From assembly GCF_026241895.1 (NCBI RefSeq), contig NZ_JAPJIV010000008.1:124001-188000 (forward strand): a DNA stretch of 64,000 nt, written 5' to 3'. The notes beneath the pieces were generated by a model. It saw only the letters and a list, made by a program, of their open reading frames with translations. It did not search any database and was not told the DNA's origin. Positions 39,188 through 48,812 of this stretch are shown here, piece after piece. Positions within the stretch are counted from its first letter, which is position 1. Each line of letters opens with the position of its first letter. The stretch comes from Pseudomonas sp. RIT-562. GTDB taxonomy: Bacteria > Pseudomonadota > Gammaproteobacteria > Pseudomonadales > Pseudomonadaceae. Both the position numbers and the translations under genes were made by a program.

Positions 39188-39302
39188 CGAAGCGAATTAA
39201 CCCTACAAAAAACAGCTGCATTTTGATTCCGACAGGACTAAGGGTTTCGTCGGATCAAGCAAAACGAGCTAAGCGAGGGCATTGTCAGCCAGAATGAAAA
39301 CA

Positions 39303-39318
39303 CTGTATAAATAACCAG
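39303..39318. promoter_or_regulatory. LexA box upstream of recN
   Basis: CTGTATAAATAACCAG fits CTGT-N8-ACAG with one mismatch. It lies 24 bases before the recN ATG, as expected for an SOS gene. Confidence 0.8.
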
Positions 39319-39342
39319 ACCTAACACCTGGGAGCGGCCCTT

Positions 39343-41016
39343 ATGCTGGTGCACCTGTCTGTACACAACTACGCCATCGTTGAACATCTCGATCTGGAAC
39401 TCGATCGCGGGATGAGCGTTATCACAGGGGAAACCGGCGCCGGCAAGTCGATCATGCTCGACGCCCTGGGCCTGACCCTGGGCGATCGCGCTGACAGCGG
39501 AGTGGTGCGCCCCGGCGCAGACAAGGCCGATATCCTGGCCACCTTTGATCTGGTCGACATTCCGGAAGCCAGCGCCTGGCTGGCCGAGCGCGACCTCGAA
39601 AGCGACGGGCCGTGCATCCTGCGCCGGGTGATTACCGCCGAGGGTCGCTCCCGTGGCTATATCAATGGCACGCCCTGCCCCCTTGGCGACCTCAAGTCCC
39701 TTGGCGAACTGCTGATAGATATCCACAGCCAGCACGAACACCAGTCCCTGCTCAAGACCGATACTCATCGCCGCCTACTCGACGAATATGCTGGCGCAAC
39801 CGACCTGTCCCGCCACGTTCAGCTGGCCGCCCAGCGCTGGCGCCAGACCCGCCACGAGCTGGACCGCCTCTCCAACTCCGGGGACGAACAGCGCGCCCGC
39901 CATCAATTGCTCAGCTACCAATTGGAAGAGCTGGAAAACCTTGGCCTTGGTGAAAACGAGCTGGAGCAGCTGGAGCAGGAGCACAAGAACCTGACCAACG
40001 CCGAGACACTCCTGGGCATCTGCCGCCAGGTCGTTGAGCAATGCAGCGAAAGCGATTCAGGAAATGTCTTGAACGCGCTGACTGCCAGCCTCAATCGACT
40101 ATCGAGCGTGAATAACTCCATCGGCGCCCTGGGCGAAGCCAGCAGCTTGTTGACCAGTGCGCAGATTCAAGTCGAAGAGGCCGTGGGCGAATTGAACCGC
40201 TTTCTCGACAACTTCGATGCCGACCCGGCGCGCCTGCAATACCTGGAAGAGCGCCTGGATGCGATCTACACCATGGCACGCAAGCACCGGATCCAGCCGA
40301 CCGAAGTTGCGGAAATGCAGCAGAGACTGCTGGATGAAATCGAGACGTTGAACGCCAACGATGAATCCATCGAGCGCTTGAGTGATGAGCTTGCGTCGTA
40401 CGCGCGGCATTATCACGAGAAGGCCCGCGACCTGAGTGACCTGCGCCGTCAGGCGGCTGGCAGCCTGGCCAGTGCGGTGGAGCAGGAAATCCAGCGCCTG
40501 GGCATGCCTGGCGGGCGCTTCAGCATCGAACTGCGGCCCAACAGCAGCGATGAACTGCTGCCTAACGGGCTGGAGCAGGTCGAACTACTGGTCAGCGCCA
40601 ACCCCGGCCAACCGCTCAAGGCCTTGGCGAAAGTCGCGTCCGGCGGTGAGTTGTCGCGCATAAGCCTGGCCATTCAGGTCATCACCGCCCAGACCTCACG
40701 AGTGCCTACCCTGGTGTTCGACGAAGTGGACGTTGGCATCGGCGGCCCCACCGCAGAAATCGTCGGCCAGTTGCTGCGCCGTCTCGGCGAGCGTGGTCAG
40801 GTGCTGACGGTAACTCACTTGCCGCAGGTAGCCGCACAGGGTCATCAACATCTATTTGTGCACAAGGTCCGCGGGGAGGACGCAACCCGTACGGCCGTGT
40901 CCAAGCTGAGCAAGAATGATCGAGTGGAAGAAGTGGCGCGGATGCTCGGAGGCATCGATCTCACCAAGGAATCTCTCGCTCACGCGAAAAAGATGGTGGT
41001 TACCGCAAAAAATTAA
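39343..41016 (+). CDS. recN: DNA repair protein RecN
   Basis: SMC-like ATPase of 557 residues for double-strand break repair. Walker A GETGAGKSI near residue 34, long coiled-coil arms (about 160-370), ABC signature VASGGELSRISLA, Walker B VPTLVFDEVDVGIGG. Own promoter with LexA box. Divergent from grpE, convergent with fur. Confidence 0.97.
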   Translation: MLVHLSVHNYAIVEHLDLELDRGMSVITGETGAGKSIMLDALGLTLGDRADSGVVRPGADKADILATFDLVDIPEASAWLAERDLESDGPCILRRVITAEGRSRGYINGTPCPLGDLKSLGELLIDIHSQHEHQSLLKTDTHRRLLDEYAGATDLSRHVQLAAQRWRQTRHELDRLSNSGDEQRARHQLLSYQLEELENLGLGENELEQLEQEHKNLTNAETLLGICRQVVEQCSESDSGNVLNALTASLNRLSSVNNSIGALGEASSLLTSAQIQVEEAVGELNRFLDNFDADPARLQYLEERLDAIYTMARKHRIQPTEVAEMQQRLLDEIETLNANDESIERLSDELASYARHYHEKARDLSDLRRQAAGSLASAVEQEIQRLGMPGGRFSIELRPNSSDELLPNGLEQVELLVSANPGQPLKALAKVASGGELSRISLAIQVITAQTSRVPTLVFDEVDVGIGGPTAEIVGQLLRRLGERGQVLTVTHLPQVAAQGHQHLFVHKVRGEDATRTAVSKLSKNDRVEEVARMLGGIDLTKESLAHAKKMVVTAKN

Positions 41017-41080
41017 AGCGAACCCTGCGGCCGCTCCGCCAGGAACCGTTTGCAAACCCATACAAGCAGCACAAAGCACG

Positions 41081-41102
41081 AAGGCGACCCTGGGGTCGCC
41101 TT
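41081..41102. terminator. Candidate terminator between recN and fur
   Basis: AAGGCGACCC (41081-41090) and GGGTCGCCTT (41093-41102) form a 10-bp stem between convergent recN and fur. The T-tracts on both sides are short, so efficiency is uncertain. Confidence 0.55.
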
Positions 41103-41138
41103 CGCTCGTTTCGCGAACCGTAGGTTCACGCGACATGC

Positions 41139-41543
41139 TTACTTTTTCTTGCGTACGTACAGCACAAGATTGTGATCAACCATCTCAAAGCCATACTTGT
41201 CGACGATGGCTTTCTGCAGGCGCTCGATCTCTTCGTCGAAGAATTCGATCACTTCGCTGGTTTCGACGTTGACCATATGGTCGTGATGCTTGCCGTCGTC
41301 CAGCTCGAAGACCGCATGGCCTCCGTCGAAGTTGTGCCGCACCACAAGGCCAGCTGCCTCGAACTGGGTCAGTACACGGTAAACCGTGGCCAGACCGACG
41401 TCCTCACCAGCCTCCATCAGCGCCTTGTAGACGTCCTCGGCACTCATGTGGCGTTGCTCGGCGGAATCGAGCATTTGCAGAATCTTGACCCGTGGAAGGG
41501 TCACTTTGAGGCCGGCTTTGCGTAGTTCGCTATTTTCAACCAT
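41139..41543 (-). CDS. fur: Ferric uptake regulator Fur
   Basis: 134-residue iron-responsive repressor. N-terminal winged helix (LRKAGLKVTLPRVKILQML; GLATVYRVLTQFEAAGLVV), metal-binding dimerisation domain with HHDHMVNVETSEVIEF. It lacks the CxxC motifs of E. coli Fur, as Pseudomonas Fur does. Divergent from bamE. Confidence 0.97.
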   Translation of the reverse strand: MVENSELRKAGLKVTLPRVKILQMLDSAEQRHMSAEDVYKALMEAGEDVGLATVYRVLTQFEAAGLVVRHNFDGGHAVFELDDGKHHDHMVNVETSEVIEFFDEEIERLQKAIVDKYGFEMVDHNLVLYVRKKK

Positions 41544-41640
41544 GGTCAGCTTTCTCGCGATGCTGCTTCGCAGCTTCTCTTAATGCGGGTATGATCGGCG
41601 TTTACGTTGTCCCAGCCAAGATAGTGGAAGTCGCCCACCG

Positions 41641-42168
41641 ATGCAAAACACCAAGCTCTTGCTAACCAGTTTCACCTTTGTGGGACTGCTCGCACTCGCC
41701 GGTTGTTCATTCCCCGGGGTTTACAAAATCGACATCCAGCAGGGCAATGTCGTCACGCAGGACATGATAGACCAGTTACGCCCGGGAATGACCCGTCGGC
41801 AAGTACGGTTTATCATGGGCAACCCTCTGCTGACTGACACGTTCCATGCCGATCGCTGGGATTATCTGTACAGCCTGCAACCCGGTGGCGGTGAACGCCA
41901 ACAGGAACGCATTAGCGTTATCTTCAACCCAAATGACCAACTTGTCAGCCTTTCCGGTGATTTCATGCCGGGTGTCAGCCGAGACGAAGCTATTCTCGGC
42001 CAGGATAGTGGCACTAACGTGACCGCTCCTGCGGAGAACGTCGAGCAGCCGAAACCGGAAAAACCGGTGAAGCCAGGTTCGTTGCTGGATCAGATCCAGA
42101 AGGACGTGGATGGTGTAGAAACCGTTCCGGTCCCGACTCCAGAGCCTCTGGACACCTCGCCGCAATAA
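41641..42168 (+). CDS. bamE: Outer membrane protein assembly factor BamE (OmlA)
   Basis: 175-residue lipoprotein of the BAM complex. Signal peptide with lipobox LALAGC (Cys at about 22), then the SmpA/OmlA domain ([34 protein letters not shown]) and a Pro-rich tail. Divergent from fur, the usual Pseudomonas neighbour. Confidence 0.95.
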   Translation: MQNTKLLLTSFTFVGLLALAGCSFPGVYKIDIQQGNVVTQDMIDQLRPGMTRRQVRFIMGNPLLTDTFHADRWDYLYSLQPGGGERQQERISVIFNPNDQLVSLSGDFMPGVSRDEAILGQDSGTNVTAPAENVEQPKPEKPVKPGSLLDQIQKDVDGVETVPVPTPEPLDTSPQ

Positions 42169-42181
42169 TTTGCGACGCATT

Positions 42182-42207
42182 AAAAAACCCGGCATGCCGG
42201 GTTTTTT
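42182..42207. terminator. Bidirectional terminator between bamE and rnfH
   Basis: Perfect inverted repeat: AAAAAACCCGGC (42182-42193) and GCCGGGTTTTTT (42196-42207). A and T tracts serve both convergent genes. Confidence 0.93.
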
Positions 42208-42226
42208 ATTGCCTGCTGTTCGTCGG

Positions 42227-42541
42227 TTAGAGGTTACGCGCCTTGGCCTCTGCCGCTTTCGCTGCACGCAGTCGCCGGACTTCTTTCGGATCCGCCAGCA
42301 ACGGCCGGTAGATCTCGATCCGGTCACCCGCCACAACGAGCCGGCTATTCGGGTCGGCGATCACCTTGCCGAAGATTCCTACGGGGTACTCCTCAAGATT
42401 CAGCTCGGGAAACGCCTGGCCAACCCCGGAGCGCCGCACAACTTCGCGCACAGTCAGCCCCGGCGACACGCTCACGGCCAGCAACAGCTGCCGATCAATG
42501 GCGGCATATACCACTTCGACGTCGATCAAGGCCTCAACCAT
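42227..42541 (-). CDS. rnfH: RnfH family protein
   Basis: 104-residue ubiquitin-like beta-grasp protein (UPF0125). Conserved IDVEVVYA start, FPELNLEEYPVGIFGKV and DRIEIYRPLLADPKEVRR, with a basic Ala-rich tail. Its ATG overlaps the end of ratA by 8 bases. Exact function unknown; in E. coli the pair is ratA-ratB. Confidence 0.9.
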   Translation of the reverse strand: MVEALIDVEVVYAAIDRQLLLAVSVSPGLTVREVVRRSGVGQAFPELNLEEYPVGIFGKVIADPNSRLVVAGDRIEIYRPLLADPKEVRRLRAAKAAEAKARNL

Positions 42542-42968
42542 GCATTTGCTTGGCACGCTGGCAGAACGCGTCCACCAGGGTATTGGCGGCCTGATTGAAC
42601 AGCGGCCCCAACGTCGCGCGAACGATCGGCCCCGCATAATCAAACGACAGATCAAGGCTGATCTTGCAGGCCTTTTCGCCCAACGGCTTGAAAACCCAGA
42701 CGCCGTGCAGCTGATTGAACGGACCTTCTTCCAGGTTCATCTCGATGGACTGCCCGGGCACCAGCGTATTGCGCGTCACGAAATGCTGCCTGAGCCCGCC
42801 CTTCGCCACGCCAACACTGGCGCGCATGTGTTCGGCAGAGCTCTCCAGAACCTCGGCAGACGAGCACCAGGGCAAGAACTCCGGATATCGCACCACGTCG
42901 TTGACCAGGTCGTACAGCGCTTGTGCCGGATACGGCAGCAGGGCGGAACGTTGAATGTGAGTCGTCAT
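42534..42968 (-). CDS. ratA: RatA/PasT family ribosome-associated START-like protein
   Basis: 144-residue START-like protein. Family blocks are RSALLPYPAQALYDLVNDV, YPEFLPWC and LDLSFDYAGPIVRATLGPLF. E. coli RatA is reported to inhibit 70S formation, and relatives act in coenzyme Q metabolism; which applies here is open. The ATG at 42966-42968 gives MTTHIQRSALL. Confidence 0.88.
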   Translation of the reverse strand: MTTHIQRSALLPYPAQALYDLVNDVVRYPEFLPWCSSAEVLESSAEHMRASVGVAKGGLRQHFVTRNTLVPGQSIEMNLEEGPFNQLHGVWVFKPLGEKACKISLDLSFDYAGPIVRATLGPLFNQAANTLVDAFCQRAKQMHG

Positions 42969-42975
42969 GTCAGCG

Positions 42976-44379
42976 TCACTTCCACAGCTGGGCGGCAAAC
43001 ACTACAAGAATGCCGATGGGCGCCACATAGCGCATCAAAAACAGGGACAGGGCGAACAGTGCCGGGCTGCGGATCGACAATTCGTCACGCACCGCCTCAC
43101 GGCCCATCACCCAGCCTGCAAACATCACGAAACATAGCCCGCCAAGGGGAAGCATGATTCGCGAGGTGAAGAAATCGATCACGCCGAAGAAGTCCAGACC
43201 GCCCGCCGCACCCCATTGATAGAGGTGAAACATCCCGCCTTCGTTCACGAAAAACTTGGCTTCCTTCCAGATATTGAAGGAAAACACCGTGCCCAGCCCG
43301 ACAAACCAGCAGGTGAAAGCCAGCCAGAACGTAACCCAGGCGCGGCTGACTTTGGTTCGCTCCACCAGGTACGCCACCATCGGCTCCAGCAGAGAAATCG
43401 CCGAGCTCCAGGCTGCAACGGCCACCAGCACGAAAAACACTACGCCCATCAATTGGCCGAACGCTACGTTGCCAAAGGCGAACGGCAGGCTGACGAACAT
43501 CAGCCCGGGGCCCTCGCTCGGGTTCAAGCCAGCAGCGAACACGATGGGGAACAGGGCCAACCCGGCAACCAGGGACACGAAGGTATCCAGCAGCGCCACA
43601 CCCACCACCGTACCGGATATCGACGAGTCCTTCGGCATGTACGCGCCGTAGATCATGATCGAACCAACGCCGACACTCAGGGAGAAGAACGCGTGGCCCA
43701 TCGCTGGCAGCAGGCCATCGAGGACTTTTTCCGGATGGAAGTCGAACATGAAATGCACGCCTTCCATAAAGTGGCCAGTGGTCATGCTGTAACCCAGCAA
43801 CACCAGGATCATCACGAACAGCAGGGGCATCATGATCCGCAGACTGCGTTCAAGCCCGGCGACCACGCCTTTGGCGATCACCACAGCCGACAGCAGCATG
43901 AATATTGTGTGCCAAAGTGTCAGGCGCCAAGGGTCGGCAATCACATTACCGAAATAGGCGCCGACCTGATCAGGCGTAACGCCCTGGAAATCGCCGCGCC
44001 CCATGTCGATGATGTAATCCAGCGACCAGCCGCCCACCACGCTATAGAAAGACAGGATCAGCAACGCCGTGATCATGCCGGCGAATGCGCCCCAGGACCA
44101 CTTGCCCGAATGCCCCGCCTCAATGGCCAGCACCTTCAAGGCGTTCGCCGGGCTTTGCCGGGCGCGACGGCCGATCAGGGTTTCGGCCAGCATGACCGGC
44201 ACCCCGATCAGCGCGATGCAGGCCAGGAACATCAGCACAAAGGCACCGCCGCCATAGACGCCGACCATGTAGGGGAATTTCCAGATACTACCCAGGCCCA
44301 CGGCCGAACCGGTCGCGGCGAGTATGAAGACCCAGCGGCTAGCCCAACTGCCGTGGACAGAAACCTTGTCTGTCGACAT
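42976..44379 (-). CDS. Sodium-dependent transporter (NSS/SNF family)
   Basis: 467-residue inner-membrane symporter with about 11-12 hydrophobic segments. The N-terminus holds the NSS signature [25 protein letters not shown] (sodium site), followed by [12 protein letters not shown]. Bacterial members move amino acids; the substrate here is unknown. Start at the ATG at 44377-44379, divergent from smpB; it ends 7 bases before ratA. Confidence 0.92.
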   Translation of the reverse strand: MSTDKVSVHGSWASRWVFILAATGSAVGLGSIWKFPYMVGVYGGGAFVLMFLACIALIGVPVMLAETLIGRRARQSPANALKVLAIEAGHSGKWSWGAFAGMITALLILSFYSVVGGWSLDYIIDMGRGDFQGVTPDQVGAYFGNVIADPWRLTLWHTIFMLLSAVVIAKGVVAGLERSLRIMMPLLFVMILVLLGYSMTTGHFMEGVHFMFDFHPEKVLDGLLPAMGHAFFSLSVGVGSIMIYGAYMPKDSSISGTVVGVALLDTFVSLVAGLALFPIVFAAGLNPSEGPGLMFVSLPFAFGNVAFGQLMGVVFFVLVAVAAWSSAISLLEPMVAYLVERTKVSRAWVTFWLAFTCWFVGLGTVFSFNIWKEAKFFVNEGGMFHLYQWGAAGGLDFFGVIDFFTSRIMLPLGGLCFVMFAGWVMGREAVRDELSIRSPALFALSLFLMRYVAPIGILVVFAAQLWK

Positions 44380-44470
44380 CGTTATCACGCCCAAGCGTTC
44401 AAAAAAGAGCGCGCATTGTCCGGGATTCAATCAACCTGCTCAAGCACGTAGCGATACCGTAGCCGACTTG

Positions 44471-44487
44471 CTTGCAACTCCCTATAA
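44471..44487 (+). promoter_or_regulatory. -10 box of smpB
   Basis: TATAAT at 44483-44488 lies 10 bases before the smpB ATG, with a TTGC-type -35 region upstream. The transcript would have a very short leader or none; another promoter may exist. Confidence 0.4.
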
Positions 44488-44497
44488 TGCCGGCCCT

Positions 44498-44980
44498 ATG
44501 GCTAAACAGAAGAAACACCCCACAGGGACCATCGCGCAAAATAAAAAGGCGCGACACGATTACTTCATCGAACATCGGTTCGAGGCTGGTCTGGTCCTGG
44601 CCGGCTGGGAAGTAAAGAGTTTGCGGGCGAGCAAGCTACAACTGGTTGACAGTTATGTACTGCTCAAGGATGGCGAAGCCTGGCTGCTCGGCAGTCATAT
44701 CACGCCGCTGATGACCGCAAGCACCCACGTCATTGCTGACCCGACCCGCACGCGCAAGCTGCTGCTCAACCGGCGCGAGCTGGAAAAGTTGGCCGCGGCC
44801 GTGCAGCAGAAGGGTTACGCCTGCGTATGCCTGTCCTGGTACTGGAGCAAGCACATGGTCAAGTGCGAGATCGCTCTGGGCAAGGGCAAGAAGGAATACG
44901 ACAAGCGTGATACCGAGCGCGAACGCGACGCCGGGCGAGAGCTACAGCGCGCGGTGCGGAACAAGGGCAAGGAAGATTAA
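44498..44980 (+). CDS. smpB: SsrA-binding protein SmpB
   Basis: 160-residue partner of tmRNA in ribosome rescue. It starts [32 protein letters not shown], then the OB-fold core ([20 protein letters not shown]) and a basic tail ([14 protein letters not shown]). Its RNA partner ssrA is 9 kb downstream. Confidence 0.97.
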   Translation: MAKQKKHPTGTIAQNKKARHDYFIEHRFEAGLVLAGWEVKSLRASKLQLVDSYVLLKDGEAWLLGSHITPLMTASTHVIADPTRTRKLLLNRRELEKLAAAVQQKGYACVCLSWYWSKHMVKCEIALGKGKKEYDKRDTERERDAGRELQRAVRNKGKED

Positions 44981-45001
44981 TCTTCTTTCAGCCTGAGACC
45001 G

Positions 45002-45079
45002 CTATCGCGAGCAGGGTTCACTCCTACAGGGTTTTGTATCGTTTACATAACCCGTGTAGGAGTGAGCCTGCTCGCGATG
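45002..45079. repeat. Paired REP element between smpB and lldR
   Basis: ATCGCGAGCAGGGTTCACTC at 45004-45023 and its near reverse complement (GAGTGAGCCTGCTCGCGAT, 45060-45078) flank a short spacer. This REP subtype (TCCTACA) differs from the one after nadC. Confidence 0.85.
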
Positions 45080-45110
45080 GCGATCGCACATCCACCACAA
45101 ATCTCACTGA

Positions 45111-45878
45111 CTACATCCCCTTGCGCCGCTCCGCCCGAGCCACGCGCTGCACTTCCTGACGCACCTCCTCCAGTACTTCCTGCACATACAGGATATGCCT
45201 GCTGGATACCTCTCGCGCCTGCTCGGCACGCCCCTCGATAATCGCCAGGTACAACTCCCGGTGCTGAGTGATCAGCATGTCGCGAGTCTCGGTGCGCTGC
45301 TTGTACATCCCGCCGATGTTGGTCACGACATTGCGCTTGAGCAGATCGAACAGCCCACGAATCGTGTGCAACAACACCGCGTTGTGACTGGCTTCGGCAA
45401 TCGCCAGGTGGAATTTCGCATCGGCGGCGCCCTCCTCCGCGCGACTGACTTCATCGTGTCGCGTGTAGCAGTCCTGCAGCTGATTGAAGGCCGCCGTCAA
45501 TCGCTCGCGATCAACGTCGGTCGCGCGCAGCGCCGCGTAGTAGGCGCATGAAGCTTCCAGGGTGTGACGAAACTCCAGCAGATCGCGCTGAGCCTCGGGA
45601 TTGCTTTCCAGCAGATGCAGCAACGGATCACTGAACGTCGTCCCCAGGGATTCCACCACATAGTTGCCACCACCCTGACGACTGACCAGCAAGCCCTTGG
45701 CCGCCAGTTTCTGGATGGCTTCGCGCAACGACGGCCGCGACACGCCGAACTGCTCCGCCAACGCACGTTCGGCCGGCAATCGCTCACCCGCCTTCAGCGT
45801 GCCCTCCAGGATCATCCCTTCGAGCTGCTCGACAATATCGTCAGACAAACGGCGCTGCCGAATCTGATCAAACCCCAT
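45111..45878 (-). CDS. lldR: Lactate utilisation transcriptional regulator LldR (GntR/FadR subfamily)
   Basis: 255-residue repressor. Winged helix at the N-terminus (LEGMILEGTLKAGERLPAERALAEQFGVSRPSLREAI) and an all-helical FCD domain (EFRHTLEASCAYYAA; FHLAIAEASHNAVL) that binds lactate. Divergent from lldP across the operator at 46072-46088. Confidence 0.93.
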   Translation of the reverse strand: MGFDQIRQRRLSDDIVEQLEGMILEGTLKAGERLPAERALAEQFGVSRPSLREAIQKLAAKGLLVSRQGGGNYVVESLGTTFSDPLLHLLESNPEAQRDLLEFRHTLEASCAYYAALRATDVDRERLTAAFNQLQDCYTRHDEVSRAEEGAADAKFHLAIAEASHNAVLLHTIRGLFDLLKRNVVTNIGGMYKQRTETRDMLITQHRELYLAIIEGRAEQAREVSSRHILYVQEVLEEVRQEVQRVARAERRKGM

Positions 45879-46024
45879 GACTCATTTCTCCACGATCCCG
45901 ACCACTCGCCGGGCTCTCTATTCTGGCCTATCGGCACTGCGCAGGCACCTGCCAGACGCGGCTAAGTCGAGCTAAAAAATCGACCCGCCAGGCGCACCTA
46001 CGACAAAAGTTTCAGGGCGGCAAA

Positions 46025-46088
46025 TTGACACACCCACCAGAAGGCTTTTACCCTAGCCAACAGCGATTGTAAATTGGTATTACCAATT
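46025..46088 (+). promoter_or_regulatory. lldP promoter and LldR operator
   Basis: Perfect -35 TTGACA at 46025-46030, a possible -10 TACCCT at 46049-46054, and downstream a palindrome AATTGGTATTACCAATT (46072-46088). The TTGGT-N-ACCAA core matches LldR operators known from E. coli and Pseudomonas. Lactate should relieve repression; inferred from family. Confidence 0.85.
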
Positions 46089-46140
46089 ATCCAAGCACGC
46101 TGATCAGTGCCTGACCAACAACAATTAGGGGCCACCCCAT

Positions 46141-47835
46141 ATGCAAACCTGGCAACAGCTCTACAGTCCGCTCGGCAGCCTTGGTCTGTCCGCACTCGCG
46201 GCCGTCATACCCATCGTATTTTTCTTCCTCGCGCTGGCGGTGTTCCGCCTCAAGGGCCACGTGGCCGGCAGCATTACACTGGCATTGTCGATCGCGGTCG
46301 CGATCTTCGCTTTCCAGATGCCGGTGGACATGGCATTCGCTGCCGCTGGTTACGGCTTCGCTTACGGCCTGTGGCCGATTGCGTGGATCATCGTGGCAGC
46401 GGTGTTTCTCTACAAACTGACGGTCAAGAGCGGCCAGTTCGAAGTGATCCGCAGCTCGGTGCTGTCGATTACCGACGACCAGCGCCTGCAAGTGCTGCTG
46501 ATCGGCTTCTGCTTCGGTGCATTCCTGGAAGGTGCGGCCGGCTTCGGAGCCCCGGTCGCCATTACTGCCGCGCTGCTGGTGGGCCTGGGTTTCAACCCAC
46601 TGTATGCCGCCGGGCTGTGCCTGATCGCTAACACGGCTCCCGTGGCTTTCGGCGCACTGGGCATCCCGATCATCGTTGCCGGGCAAGTCACCGGGATCGA
46701 CGCGTTCAAGATTGGCGCCATGACCGGTCGCCAACTGCCGTTGCTGTCGCTGTTCGTGCCCTTCTGGCTGGTGTTCATGATGGACGGGATGCGCGGCGTT
46801 CGTGAAACCTGGCCAGCAGCACTGGTGGCGGGCCTGAGCTTTGCCATCACCCAGTACTTCACTTCGAACTTCATCGGCCCGGAATTGCCGGACATCACCT
46901 CGGCCCTGGCCAGCCTGATCTCCCTGACTTTGTTCCTGAAAGTCTGGCAGCCAAAACGCGCCGCCGGCCAACACATCGCAGGCGCCGTGTCGGCCTCCGT
47001 GGTTACCGCCAGCGCTGGCGGCTTTGGCCTGCCGCGCAGCACCGTGGCCTCTCCGTACAGCCTCGGCGAGATTTTCAAAGCCTGGTCGCCGTTCCTGATT
47101 CTCACCGTACTGGTCACCATCTGGACCCTGAAACCGTTCAAGGCAATGTTCGCCGCTGGCGGCTCGATGTACAGCTGGGTGTTCAACTTCGCGATCCCGC
47201 ACCTGGACCAGATGGTCATCAAGGTAGCGCCAATCGTGACTGCGCCTACCGCAATTCCAGCGGTGTTCAAGCTTGATCCGATTTCCGCCACCGGCACGGC
47301 GATTTTCTTCTCCGCACTGATTTCGATGCTGGTGTTGAAGATCAACTTCAAAACTGGTCTTACCACTTTGCGCGAGACGTTCTACGAGCTGCGCTGGCCG
47401 ATTCTGTCGATCGGCATGGTGCTGGCTTTCGCCTTCGTCACCAACTACTCGGGCATGTCTTCGACCATGGCTCTGGTCCTGGCCGGCACTGGCGCAGCGT
47501 TCCCGTTCTTCTCGCCGTTCCTTGGCTGGCTGGGCGTGTTCCTCACCGGTTCCGATACCTCGTCCAACGCCTTGTTCAGCTCCCTGCAGGCAACCACCGC
47601 GCATCAGATCGGCGTGAACGACACCCTGCTGGTGGCGGCCAATACCAGCGGCGGCGTGACCGGAAAAATGATTTCGCCGCAATCGATCGCCGTGGCATGC
47701 GCCGCAACCGGCTTGGTGGGCAAGGAATCGGACCTGTTCCGCTTCACCCTCAAGCACAGCCTGTTCTTCGCCACGATCGTCGGCCTGATCACCTTGGCGC
47801 AGGCCTACTGGCTCACCGGCATGCTGGTGCACTAA
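46141..47835 (+). CDS. lldP: L-lactate permease
   Basis: 564-residue LctP-family inner-membrane transporter with about 14 hydrophobic segments that imports L- and D-lactate and glycolate by proton symport. Typical blocks are [43 protein letters not shown] and [15 protein letters not shown]. First gene after the LldR operator. Confidence 0.96.
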   Translation: MQTWQQLYSPLGSLGLSALAAVIPIVFFFLALAVFRLKGHVAGSITLALSIAVAIFAFQMPVDMAFAAAGYGFAYGLWPIAWIIVAAVFLYKLTVKSGQFEVIRSSVLSITDDQRLQVLLIGFCFGAFLEGAAGFGAPVAITAALLVGLGFNPLYAAGLCLIANTAPVAFGALGIPIIVAGQVTGIDAFKIGAMTGRQLPLLSLFVPFWLVFMMDGMRGVRETWPAALVAGLSFAITQYFTSNFIGPELPDITSALASLISLTLFLKVWQPKRAAGQHIAGAVSASVVTASAGGFGLPRSTVASPYSLGEIFKAWSPFLILTVLVTIWTLKPFKAMFAAGGSMYSWVFNFAIPHLDQMVIKVAPIVTAPTAIPAVFKLDPISATGTAIFFSALISMLVLKINFKTGLTTLRETFYELRWPILSIGMVLAFAFVTNYSGMSSTMALVLAGTGAAFPFFSPFLGWLGVFLTGSDTSSNALFSSLQATTAHQIGVNDTLLVAANTSGGVTGKMISPQSIAVACAATGLVGKESDLFRFTLKHSLFFATIVGLITLAQAYWLTGMLVH

Positions 47836-47987
47836 GGACTACACGCAATAGGCATTAAACCGACGCAGGACCACGATTCCGGCGTCAGCTATTCACCACC
47901 CGGTCTGTAAGGCTGCTGAAAGCTTCCCTCTTTATATTCAGCAGCCGCAGCAGACGGATAACCGGGACCACCCGGAGAACACGCCTG

Positions 47988-48812
47988 ATGAGCGAGCTTT
48001 TTTACAACGCAGTGCCGAATGCGACCCGAGTTGCACCGCCACTGCCGAAACCTCGGCAATACCCCAGCGAAAAACCAGGACGGGTGTATCTGTTCGGAAC
48101 TTGTGTGGTGGACTTGTTCTACCCCGAGGCCGGCATGGATGCGATCCACCTGCTGGAACGTGAAGGCATTCGAGTCGAGTACCCGCAAGGGCAAAGCTGC
48201 TGCGGGCAACCGGCCTATACCTCGGGCTACACCGAGCAGGCCCGGACTGTAGCGCGAGCCCAGCTGGCGCTGTTCGCCGAGGATTATCCGGTGGTGGTGC
48301 CTTCGGGCTCATGTGCGGGCATGTTGCGCGAGCATTATGCCGACCTGTTCAAGGACGAGCCGCATACGTTGCGACAGGTGCAGGCCCTGGCAGCCCGCAC
48401 CTACGAGTTGGCCGAGTTCCTTTTGTTCGTCTGCAAGGCGCAATTCAAGGACAGCGGCGCACCGGTGAAAGTGGCGTTGCACACTTCGTGCTCGGCACGT
48501 CGGGAGATGAATACCCACCTGCATGGCCGCGAGTTGTTGGCGCAGCTGCGCAACGTGGAGCGAGTGGAACACAGCCACGAGAGTGAATGTTGTGGCTTTG
48601 GCGGAACGTTCAGCGTCCGTATGCCAGACATTTCCGGGGCGATGGTTGCGGACAAGACGCGGTCGTTGCAGGAGTCCGGCGCGCATCAGGTGCTCAGTGC
48701 CGATTGCGGCTGCCTGATGAACATCAACGGCTCGCTGGAGAAACAGAAGGCGGCGTTGCGCGGTCAGCACCTGGCGAGTTTCCTCTGGCAGCGCACCGGA
48801 GGTGTTCAATGA
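47988..48812 (+). CDS. lldE: (Fe-S)-binding protein of L-lactate oxidation (LldE/LutA)
   Basis: 274-residue subunit of the LutABC/LldEFG complex that oxidises L-lactate to pyruvate. Two cysteine-rich CCG domains (SCCGQPAY near 71; ECCGFGG near 204), as in glycolate oxidase GlcF. Its stop overlaps the lldF start (ATGA). No FMN-type lldD is present in the cluster. Confidence 0.93.
   Translation: MSELFYNAVPNATRVAPPLPKPRQYPSEKPGRVYLFGTCVVDLFYPEAGMDAIHLLEREGIRVEYPQGQSCCGQPAYTSGYTEQARTVARAQLALFAEDYPVVVPSGSCAGMLREHYADLFKDEPHTLRQVQALAARTYELAEFLLFVCKAQFKDSGAPVKVALHTSCSARREMNTHLHGRELLAQLRNVERVEHSHESECCGFGGTFSVRMPDISGAMVADKTRSLQESGAHQVLSADCGCLMNINGSLEKQKAALRGQHLASFLWQRTGGVQ

Noticed and set aside
42170..42598. 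142-codon plus-strand frame after bamE
   Set aside because: It begins in the terminator and is antisense to rnfH.
44324..44497. Upstream extension of smpB
   Set aside because: It runs through the divergent transporter gene and the TATAAT box; SmpB relatives start at MAKQKK.
46087..47832. 581-codon minus-strand frame rich in Gln, His and Arg
   Set aside because: Antisense shadow of lldP; composition is that of a reversed membrane protein gene.
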